Positions 51,190 through 59,270 of a DNA stretch of 64,000 bases are shown here, in pieces (the first letter of the stretch is position 1; the number at the start of each line of letters is the position of its first letter). The notes below the pieces were generated by a model that saw nothing but the letters and a program-made list of their open reading frames with translations, made no database searches and was not told where the DNA came from. The stretch covers positions 1 through 64,000 of the forward strand of contig JAFQNF010000045.1 of the NCBI GenBank assembly GCA_017396025.1, given 5' to 3'. This stretch comes from a bacterium (GTDB taxonomy: Bacteria; Cyanobacteriota; Vampirovibrionia; Gastranaerophilales; Gastranaerophilaceae). The translations under genes and the position numbers were made by a program.

Positions 51190-52917
51190 TTAAAGAGCTA
51201 AAATTCTAGCAACTGCTTCTTCTGGAGAAATAGTTTCCATTTCCTCTGTTGCACGAGTTTTAAATTCAACAAGACCATCCTTAATTGTTTTACCAACTGT
51301 TATACGATATGGAATACCAATCAAATCAGCATCTTTTAATTTTACACCAGCTCTTTCTGGTCTATCATCAAGAATAGCTTCAACACCAGCTTTGATAAAT
51401 TTATTATACATATCTTCAGCAACTGACATTTGTGTTTCATCTTGGTCACTAACTGGAACAATAACAACAGTATAAGGCGCAATTGTTAATGGCCATTTAA
51501 TACCATGATCATCATGGTGTCTTTCAACAGCCGCAGCAGCAGTTCTTGAAATACCAATACCATAACATCCCATAATAAATGGTTTTTCTTTTCCATCTTT
51601 ATCCGTAAATGTTGCGTTCATTGCTTTTGAGTATTTTGTTCCAAGCTTAAAGATATTACCAACTTCAATACCTTTTGTAACTTTCAATTCCGCACCACAA
51701 TCAACACATTTATCGTTTTCTTCAACCAATCTAATATCAGCAACTTTAACTGGAAGTTCAACATCAACACCCCAGTTTGCACCAACTAAGTGCTTATCAT
51801 TTTGATTACATCCAATTACAAAATTCTTTAAGTCTTTTACTGTTTCATCAGCAATAATTTCAACTTTTTGAAGTCCTTTTGGACCAATAAATCCAGCAAC
51901 AGCGTTAAAACCACTTGCATTCATTATTTCTTCTATTTCATCATTTCTAGCAATTCTAATATCGTTACCAGCAAATGCATTCATTAACTTTGTTTCTTCA
52001 ACAGCTCTATCACCTCTAATTAAAGCAACAACATATTTGCCATCTACAACATAAATTAATGACTTACAAATAACGGTTGTTGGTACATTTAAAAATTCTG
52101 CTAATTCTTCAATTGTATGAGCATTTGGAGTATCAACAATTTCAGCTTTTTCAAACTTTCCATCTGTTTCAACCGGATTTAAAACAGAAACAGCATGATT
52201 TGAATTTGCACTATATCCACACTTTGTACAATAGAATACATCATTTTCACCAGCATTATTTTCTGCTTCTTCATTAACAAGCACCATAAATTCGTGAGAA
52301 ACACTACCACCAATAGCACCAGAATCTGATTGAACCATTTTTGTTTCTAGTCCGCAACGTTCAAAAATATTTCTATATGCTTGCGCCATTACTTCATATG
52401 ATTTATCAAGCCCAGCTTCATCTGCATCAAAACTATAAGCATCCTTCATAATAAATTCACGGCCACGTAACAAACCAAAACGAGGTCTAATTTCATCACG
52501 GAATTTAGATTGAATTTGATATAAATTAACTGGTAATTGTTTATATGAGCGAATACCTTCACGACCAATTGAAGTAATAACTTCTTCATGTGTTGGACCA
52601 AGACACATTTCACGGTTGTGTCTATCTCTTAAGCGCATCAACTCTTTGCCATACACTTCCCATCTACCAGATTCATGCCACAATTCTGATGGTTGAACAA
52701 ACGGCATCAATAATTCTTGAGCACCAGCATTGTCCATTTCTTCACGAACAATATTTTCAATTTTCTTTAAAACTCTCCACATCAATGGTAGGTAATTATA
52801 AACACCATTAGCTAGTTTTCTAATATATCCTGCTCTTACAAGCAATTTGTGGCTCATAACCTCAGCATCAGATGGAAATTCTCTGAGTGTTTGAACAAAA
52901 AGTTTTGACATTCTCAT
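51190..52917 (-). CDS. proS: prolyl-tRNA synthetase
   Basis: A class II synthetase of bacterial type (575 residues, normal for the ProS with an editing domain of about 180 residues between motifs 2 and 3). Motif 1/2 stretches: GVYNYLPLMWRVLKKIENIVREEM and LGPTHEEVIT near residues 97-106, with FRDEIRPRFGLLRGREFIMKDAYSF; the editing (INS) domain lies in the middle with CTKCGYSANSNHA; the C-terminal anticodon-binding part ends EEAVARIL. An alternative start MSKLF at 52911 is two codons in. It is separated from the upstream two-component genes by a terminator. Confidence 0.97.
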   Translation of the reverse strand: MRMSKLFVQTLREFPSDAEVMSHKLLVRAGYIRKLANGVYNYLPLMWRVLKKIENIVREEMDNAGAQELLMPFVQPSELWHESGRWEVYGKELMRLRDRHNREMCLGPTHEEVITSIGREGIRSYKQLPVNLYQIQSKFRDEIRPRFGLLRGREFIMKDAYSFDADEAGLDKSYEVMAQAYRNIFERCGLETKMVQSDSGAIGGSVSHEFMVLVNEEAENNAGENDVFYCTKCGYSANSNHAVSVLNPVETDGKFEKAEIVDTPNAHTIEELAEFLNVPTTVICKSLIYVVDGKYVVALIRGDRAVEETKLMNAFAGNDIRIARNDEIEEIMNASGFNAVAGFIGPKGLQKVEIIADETVKDLKNFVIGCNQNDKHLVGANWGVDVELPVKVADIRLVEENDKCVDCGAELKVTKGIEVGNIFKLGTKYSKAMNATFTDKDGKEKPFIMGCYGIGISRTAAAAVERHHDDHGIKWPLTIAPYTVVIVPVSDQDETQMSVAEDMYNKFIKAGVEAILDDRPERAGVKLKDADLIGIPYRITVGKTIKDGLVEFKTRATEEMETISPEEAVARILAL

Positions 52918-52961
52918 ATGAAAAAAACCTCTATTTTCGTAATTAACAATTAAATATTAAC

Positions 52962-52993
52962 ACAAAAACCACCTAATGATTAAAAGGTGGTTT
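52962..52993 (-). terminator. terminator after the HD-GYP regulator gene
   Basis: Stem AAACCACCT/AGGTGGTTT (52966-52974 with 52985-52993) with a 10-base loop; on the minus strand it ends in TTTTTGTG. It lies between the regulator gene (stop 53017) and proS. Confidence 0.7.
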
Positions 52994-53016
52994 CTGCCAT
53001 TAAAAATTTATAAATT

Positions 53017-54027
53017 TTAGTTCTTTGACCACATTTTACGTTCCATCTCTTTAAGCTCTCTTAGACAAGATGGAAGAATTTGTTCAAAATGTTCAACAAC
53101 AATTGGGTCAAACTGAATACCTACTAAAGCCTTAATTTTGGCAAGAGCTTCAGACGGAACAACTTGTTGACGATATACCTTTGGCGTAACCATAGAATCA
53201 AAAGCATCCGCAACTGCTATAATTCTTGAACCAATAGGGATATCTTCACCCTTCATGGCATATGGATAACCTGTTCCATCATAAAATTCATGGTGATATT
53301 TAATTATTTCAACAACATCAGCAAGTTGTTTAATATCATCAAGAATTCTTACACTATGATGAACGTGTTTCTTAATTTCATCATATTCATCTTGGGTTAA
53401 TTTTTCAACTTTTGCCAAAATATCATCAGATACACCAATCATACCAATATCGTGCAACAAACCAGCAAGTTCAATTTTTCCAACAGTAGTATCGCTCAAA
53501 TGCAAAGCTTTCGCCATTTTTACAGCATAAAATGTAACTCTTCTGCTTCTACCCAATGTATATGAATCTTTAGCATCAAGGGCTTCTACAATCGCAGTAA
53601 TTGTACCAGCAAACAATTCTTTTAAATCATTAACCAAAGCACTGTTATCATATTTTAATTGCCAATATTCCAAAGCATTCTCAACAATTAACAATAACTC
53701 ATCTGGATTATATGGTTTTTTGATGTACCTATAAATTTTTGCATAGTTAATAGCATCAATCAAAATACCAGCATCAGTATATGCTGTAACTAATAATCTC
53801 ATTGTATCTGGCGCAATATCATGACTACGTTTTAAAAACTCAACACCATCCATCTCTGGCATTTTATGGTCAGATAAAATACAGTGGAAATGTTCTTGTT
53901 TTAAAATTTCAAGAGCTTGCAATGGAGATGTTGACTTAGCTATTTCATATTTACCTCTTAAAGTACGATACAAAAGTGCTAAGTTATCTGGTTCATCATC
54001 AACTATTAATATTTTATATTTATCCAT
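53017..54027 (-). CDS. response regulator with HD-GYP c-di-GMP phosphodiesterase domain
   Basis: A 336-residue regulator. The receiver domain (about 1-120) has D10 and D11, the phosphoacceptor D53 in LSDHKMPEMDG, and a conserved Lys104. The HD-GYP domain (about 140-325) has LLHDIG (H192, D193), HH 245-246 and GTGYP (251-255), all metal and fold residues kept (Met replaces the usual Lys after HDIG). It should hydrolyse c-di-GMP when phosphorylated. It overlaps the end of the histidine kinase gene by eight bases and has a GAAGGAG site before its ATG, so the two form a two-component pair, similar in layout to RpfG. Confidence 0.93.
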   Translation of the reverse strand: MDKYKILIVDDEPDNLALLYRTLRGKYEIAKSTSPLQALEILKQEHFHCILSDHKMPEMDGVEFLKRSHDIAPDTMRLLVTAYTDAGILIDAINYAKIYRYIKKPYNPDELLLIVENALEYWQLKYDNSALVNDLKELFAGTITAIVEALDAKDSYTLGRSRRVTFYAVKMAKALHLSDTTVGKIELAGLLHDIGMIGVSDDILAKVEKLTQDEYDEIKKHVHHSVRILDDIKQLADVVEIIKYHHEFYDGTGYPYAMKGEDIPIGSRIIAVADAFDSMVTPKVYRQQVVPSEALAKIKALVGIQFDPIVVEHFEQILPSCLRELKEMERKMWSKN

Positions 54028-55810
54028 TATTTTCTCCTTCGCTCAAAGCAGCCGTCTTTAAATTTTCTCTGTTGATATTCAATGGAAGGGTTATTATAAA
54101 TTTAGTACCCGTTCCTTTGCTAGATTCAACATTTATACTGCCTTGATGATTTTTAATAATTTTATGTGTAATTGACATTCCAAGCCCAGTACCTTGTCCC
54201 ACAGGCTTTGTAGTGAAAAATGGGTCAAATACTTTCCTTGCTGTTTCAGAATCCATACCAACGCCATTGTCTTCAATTTCAATAACAAGATTTTTATTAG
54301 TTTTATCTGGGTTAATTCTAATCCAAATATCACCTTGTTTTTCAATTGCACCAACAGCATTATCCAGAATATTCATAAATACTTGGTTTAATTGACCGCC
54401 AAAAGCCTCAATTTTAGGAACATTTTCCATATATTCTTTGTGTACTTGGGCTTTATTTTTAATTTTGTTATGTAAGATATTTAAAGTTGTATCGATTTCT
54501 GTTGGTACATCAACATCCGTAATTGCAACTTCTTCCATTCTTGAGAAGCTCTTTAGGTCTTGGATAATATTCTTAGCTCTATCGGCTCCTTCCTTACAGC
54601 TTTTAATTAATTCTGGCAAGTCTGATTTTAAGAAGCCATAATCAACTTCTTCCATATATTTTTCAATAGATTCTTTTTCTTCTGGTTTCAATGAATCTTT
54701 ATATTTTTCATACTCATCAATAATCGAAATCAAATCACTTGAATAATTGCTTAAGTGAGTCATATTTCCATAAATAAAATTAATTGGATTATTAATTTCG
54801 TGCATAATCCCTGCAACAAGTTCACCTAAAGATTTCATTTTTTCTGAGTGAACCATCATTGCCTGAGTATTTTGAAGCTCTGCATATGCGCTTTTTAATT
54901 CTCTTGTTCTATCACTAACTTTTGCTTCTAATGTTGAATACAAACGTTGAAGAGCATTCGCCATCATATTATATGTTTCAACTAAATGGTTTAATTCTTC
55001 ATATTTTGTAGGTTCTAATCTACCTGATAAATCACCTTTTGCAATTTTTGATACAGTTTTAGTCATTATAGCTAGCGGTTGCGTAATACTTTGAGCTAAA
55101 ATAAATGCACCAATCAAAGATAGAGCAAACATTATAGCAACTAGCAAAAAGATACCTTTCATAGCACTTTCTTTAAATTCTTTAAACTGACCTTGATCAT
55201 TATATTGAATACCTAAAAAAACCATATCATCATTTTCATCCTTCACAAGCAAAGGGATAGATTTTTGGTATACAAAAAAAGGATTATCTTTATCATCCAC
55301 AAAATCCTCGTCTGATTTAACATTCGTAAATATTTTATAAAAATTCAAATTAATACCAACAAGTTTTTTTGTATATGGATTAATTATAAATTTGCACCAA
55401 TCAGTACTATTTACTTTGTCAGATTTTATAGATGTTTCTACGATTTTAAAAGTTGGCATTTTGTCATCATTATCACTAACTTTTTGTACCACAATATAGT
55501 ATAGTATTTGTTCAGAAGAGCTTAATTTACTGTTTATATCACTATCTATATCTTGCCATCTTCGTTCATTATTTATATCCTCAAAGCCAGATATTTTCAT
55601 CAATGAATCTTTAATTGAACCATACTCTAAATTTTTCATTGAAGCATCTATTGTATAATAAATTATTCCTGTGAATGTAGAAATAATTAACATAAAAAAT
55701 GATATAATCGTTAAAAAAATTGTGTTAAAACCTACTTTTCGCTGCGTTGGAACATTCGGTTTAACTTTTACCCTTGCTTTTTCACTCTTCTTAGCCAAAA
55801 CTTTATGCAC
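54020..55810 (-). CDS. membrane sensor histidine kinase
   Basis: A 596-residue kinase: helix 1 (about 28-52), an extracytoplasmic sensing part (about 53-218) of PAS/Cache-like size, helix 2 (about 219-240), a HAMP linker (241-293), a coiled coil, a HisKA-like dimer part with the phosphoacceptor His337 in GIMHEINNPINFIYGNM, and a HATPase part (N-box NILDNAVGAIE, then EDNGVGMD, then GQGTGLGMSI). The coding end overlaps the HD-GYP regulator gene, marking these as a cognate pair. The ligand is unknown; the sensor part has no recognised fold. Confidence 0.93.
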   Translation of the reverse strand: MHKVLAKKSEKARVKVKPNVPTQRKVGFNTIFLTIISFFMLIISTFTGIIYYTIDASMKNLEYGSIKDSLMKISGFEDINNERRWQDIDSDINSKLSSSEQILYYIVVQKVSDNDDKMPTFKIVETSIKSDKVNSTDWCKFIINPYTKKLVGINLNFYKIFTNVKSDEDFVDDKDNPFFVYQKSIPLLVKDENDDMVFLGIQYNDQGQFKEFKESAMKGIFLLVAIMFALSLIGAFILAQSITQPLAIMTKTVSKIAKGDLSGRLEPTKYEELNHLVETYNMMANALQRLYSTLEAKVSDRTRELKSAYAELQNTQAMMVHSEKMKSLGELVAGIMHEINNPINFIYGNMTHLSNYSSDLISIIDEYEKYKDSLKPEEKESIEKYMEEVDYGFLKSDLPELIKSCKEGADRAKNIIQDLKSFSRMEEVAITDVDVPTEIDTTLNILHNKIKNKAQVHKEYMENVPKIEAFGGQLNQVFMNILDNAVGAIEKQGDIWIRINPDKTNKNLVIEIEDNGVGMDSETARKVFDPFFTTKPVGQGTGLGMSITHKIIKNHQGSINVESSKGTGTKFIITLPLNINRENLKTAALSEGENNG

Positions 55811-55869
55811 CTTAAAATCTTATACTACCATATAGTATATTTAACAATATTTTTACGGGTTTTACAAGT

Positions 55870-56451
55870 TTATTTATTACTGTTTTCAATCTGTTTTCTA
55901 AAACAATATTGAACAAGAGCAATTCTGTCGTGGCTTGTAATATCATTAAATCGCCCAGAAGAAATAAAATTGTTTGCATTTGCTTCTATACGAATAGGCT
56001 CAAAAGTGCAACTTGTTATTTCATTATCTATGTTCAATGATAAAGAATATTGAGCCATTAACTCTAATTGTTCGCTTGTTGTAACCTTTAATCCCCCAGC
56101 ACTAATATCAACAATTTTCGCGTCTATATTACTACCAGCTTTTGTAAGCACAATTTCTTTATCCATATGAATTCTAGAATATTCTCTACGTTGAAGATAT
56201 CTGTAGTTAATAGGGAACCAAAGAGAAAGAATATCACCTTGAATATCTTTTATAATCGTTTCAAAGTACAACTGTCCTTTTGATGTCATTGTAAACAACT
56301 CAACAGATTCATCAACTTCGTATTTCCCCTGAATATCAAGTTTAACCTCGAAAGATTCTTCTGAAACACTGACAACATGACATTTTGTCGCATTATCGAT
56401 ACTTCTTGATAAAATACTAAACTCTTTATTTTCTAAGATTTCATTTCTCAT
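55870..56451 (-). CDS. PilZ-domain c-di-GMP receptor (YcgR-like)
   Basis: A 193-residue protein with an N-terminal beta domain (about 1-85, of YcgR-N type) and a C-terminal PilZ domain (about 86-185). The c-di-GMP-binding residues are present: R-x-x-x-R as R89 and R93 in YLQRREYSRIH, and D/N-x-S-x-x-G as D115, S117, G120 in VDISAGG. Such proteins slow flagella or steer pili when c-di-GMP rises. It lies upstream of the sensor kinase and HD-GYP regulator genes on the same strand, so the four gene products likely belong to one c-di-GMP circuit. Confidence 0.88.
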   Translation of the reverse strand: MRNEILENKEFSILSRSIDNATKCHVVSVSEESFEVKLDIQGKYEVDESVELFTMTSKGQLYFETIIKDIQGDILSLWFPINYRYLQRREYSRIHMDKEIVLTKAGSNIDAKIVDISAGGLKVTTSEQLELMAQYSLSLNIDNEITSCTFEPIRIEANANNFISSGRFNDITSHDRIALVQYCFRKQIENSNK

Positions 56452-56487
56452 AATTTTATTTCCCTTATTTTTAATTTAAGGTATTTC

Positions 56488-59100
56488 CTATATTTTTTCA
56501 ATAGTTTTTTTCGGTGCTAAAACCGTATGTATATATGGTTTTGAAAAATATTTATTTGCTGTTTTTATAATATCTTGTACGCTTACAGCATTAATTAATT
56601 CTGGATATTTATCAATAAAATTAAAGCCTCTTCCCGTAACTTCAAGTGAATTAATTACAGATGCCTTATCCATATTAGTTTCCAAAGAAAGAACAAAATT
56701 ACCAAGCAACTTATCCTTTGCTTCTTTTAATTCTTTTTCAGTAACAAATTCTTTTTTCAATTTATCAATTTCGGCAAGCATACCATTTTGTGCTTGTTCA
56801 ATATTATCTGGATTTGTTGCAATATAAAGAGCAAAAACACCTTTATTTGTATTTGCAGAAAAACTAGAACCAACACTGTATGCAAGACCTTGTTCATCTC
56901 TTAATTGAGTAAATAATCTAGAGCTCATGCCAGAACCCAAAATAGAATCAATCACTTGCAATGTAGCCCAATCATTAGTATTTGTGACACCATCTGTATA
57001 CCATCCGTTAATAACCCAAGCAGATTGTGCTTCTTTTTCTACCTTTACAATTTTTTTCTTCAACAATGGTTTATATTTCCATTTATAATCAGAAAGATTG
57101 ATTTTAGAAGTTTTATCATTTTTCAAAAGATTTGAAAAATAATCAATAAATTCTTGAGCATTAACATTACCATTTATAGTTACAACAACATTTTGCGCGG
57201 CAAATAAATTATTATAAAATTTTAGTACATCTTCCCTTTGAATAGATGGAATAGTTTTTTCTAAAACTTTACCGGTATTTCCATATGGAGTTCCTTCCCA
57301 CAACGCAGTCTTAAATTCATCAAAAGCCAATGTATCTGGAGTATTTTTTGCTGTTTTTATTGAATACAATTTATCAGCCTTAACTCTTTCAACTTCAAAA
57401 ACATCTATAGCTGCTTTTTTTGAGACTTCTGCAAAAATATCCAAAGCCAAATCTTTTTCATTTTTTGTAAATTTTGTAGCCAGACTAAAAGAATCACCTC
57501 TTGCAGATGGAGCCAATTTTATGCCATTTTCTTCTAAAAGTTGTGATAATTCCTGATTTTTATATTTGTGAGTTCCTTTTAACATCACATCAGCAGTAAT
57601 AGCAGCTGTTCCTTGAATTTTTTCCAAATTATTACCACCAATTGAAGCCATTTCCATTGCGATAATATCATTAGCTGTATTTTGAGTTATAAGCAAAGTC
57701 GCGCCATTTTCAAGTTGGTACTTTGTTGTTGTATTATTGCTATCTATAATTTTAGCATCATATTTTTTAGGCTGTTCTTTTTTTATTTCAGGTTTACCTT
57801 CTTTAGATGGCATAACCACAGAAATAACAGCAGAGCCAACATCAAGATAAGATTTTGCAACTCTTTTTAAATCTTCAGCAGTTACTTTGTTAATATTTTC
57901 TAAATAATTTTTATAATAAGTTGTATCATCAGTTAGTGTTGCAGTATAACCAATTTCACTTGCAATATTAGAAACAGATTCTCTAGAATAATATGTATCT
58001 CTTTCTATAATATTCTTAGCTTTTGTAATTTCATCTTCTGCAATTTCATTTTTTTGTAATTTCTCAATTTCAGCAAAAATCGCTTCTTTTAATCTTGGAA
58101 TATCTTCTGTCAAATAATTTGCAGAGATATAGAATAAAGAATCATCCCTCATAGAAGAATAAAAAGCTGAAATAGAATGAACAAGTTGCTTTTGTTCCTT
58201 AATATTTTTATATAATCTTGAAGATTTTCCATCACCCAATATTGTTGATAAAACATCAAGAGCGTATGAATCTTTACTATTTATTTCATTGCAACCCTTA
58301 AACCCAATTAAAATATAACCAGTTTGAACATTCATTTCTTGTTTATTCTCTGTTTGTTCAGATGGCTTCTTATCCAATTTATAAACTGGTTTTTGAGCTT
58401 TCACATTAGAACTATTCTGTTTATTAAATTTTTCTTTTACAGCATTTAATGCAACTTGCGTATCAACATCTCCAACAATTACTGTTGTCATATTTTCTGG
58501 GGTATACCAAGTATTATAAAAATCTAGAATTTGTTCACGAGAAATAGTTGAAATAACTTCTTTTGTACCGATTACATCACGTTTGTATGGATGATTTTTA
58601 TAAAAACCCTTTACTAAATTTCTATACAAAATTGTCGTTGGTCTATCATTATTTTTTGCAATTTCTTCTATTACAACTTTTCTTTCCTTTTCCAATTCTT
58701 TTCTCGGAATTAATGGATTTAAAAGCATATCAGAATGCAAATCCAAAGCCAAATCAAAGTACTGAGATGGAATTAAAATATAGTAATGAGTAAAATCTTT
58801 ACTTGTTGCAGCGTTTGTAACAGCACCTTTGGACTCAAGAATTCTATCAAATTCTTTTGCTGGATGTTTCGGAGTCCCTTTGAAAAATAAATGTTCAAGA
58901 AAATGTGCCACACCATTATTTTCATCAGTTTCATTTATTGAACCTGTTTTTATCCAAGTATCAATAATAACAATAGGATTATCGTGAACTTCTTTTATTA
59001 CAACTTTTTGTCCATTATCCAAATTAAATGTGGAATAATCAGCAGCAAAAGAAGCTAAACCAATAAAAACAAAGGCTACTGTTATTAATAATTTTCTCAT
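56488..59100 (-). CDS. secreted M16-family zinc peptidase (insulinase-like)
   Basis: An 870-residue periplasmic or outer-membrane-facing peptidase with a signal peptide (MRKLLITVAFVFIGLASFAA). The active half has the inverted zinc motif H-x-x-E-H as HFLEH (66-70) in GVAHFLEHLFFKGT, followed by KELEKERKVVIEEI with a Glu that is the usual third ligand. The second half repeats the LuxS/MPP-like fold but lacks the zinc residues, as in bacterial processing peptidases and PqqL-like proteins. Three or four subdomains give the family length. It heads the minus-strand genes leading to the PilZ and two-component genes. Confidence 0.93.
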   Translation of the reverse strand: MRKLLITVAFVFIGLASFAADYSTFNLDNGQKVVIKEVHDNPIVIIDTWIKTGSINETDENNGVAHFLEHLFFKGTPKHPAKEFDRILESKGAVTNAATSKDFTHYYILIPSQYFDLALDLHSDMLLNPLIPRKELEKERKVVIEEIAKNNDRPTTILYRNLVKGFYKNHPYKRDVIGTKEVISTISREQILDFYNTWYTPENMTTVIVGDVDTQVALNAVKEKFNKQNSSNVKAQKPVYKLDKKPSEQTENKQEMNVQTGYILIGFKGCNEINSKDSYALDVLSTILGDGKSSRLYKNIKEQKQLVHSISAFYSSMRDDSLFYISANYLTEDIPRLKEAIFAEIEKLQKNEIAEDEITKAKNIIERDTYYSRESVSNIASEIGYTATLTDDTTYYKNYLENINKVTAEDLKRVAKSYLDVGSAVISVVMPSKEGKPEIKKEQPKKYDAKIIDSNNTTTKYQLENGATLLITQNTANDIIAMEMASIGGNNLEKIQGTAAITADVMLKGTHKYKNQELSQLLEENGIKLAPSARGDSFSLATKFTKNEKDLALDIFAEVSKKAAIDVFEVERVKADKLYSIKTAKNTPDTLAFDEFKTALWEGTPYGNTGKVLEKTIPSIQREDVLKFYNNLFAAQNVVVTINGNVNAQEFIDYFSNLLKNDKTSKINLSDYKWKYKPLLKKKIVKVEKEAQSAWVINGWYTDGVTNTNDWATLQVIDSILGSGMSSRLFTQLRDEQGLAYSVGSSFSANTNKGVFALYIATNPDNIEQAQNGMLAEIDKLKKEFVTEKELKEAKDKLLGNFVLSLETNMDKASVINSLEVTGRGFNFIDKYPELINAVSVQDIIKTANKYFSKPYIHTVLAPKKTIEKI

Positions 59101-59270
59101 TATTTCCCCTCAAATTTATCCCCAATACTGACATTATACACTAAAACCGAAAAGCACAGACAACAAATAAACTAACCTTTGTAGATAGTTCTTAACATTA
59201 AGTTAAAAAAAGGCAATTTAAATATCGCTTATATACTTTATATATCTATAGAGAGATATATTGAGTAACT

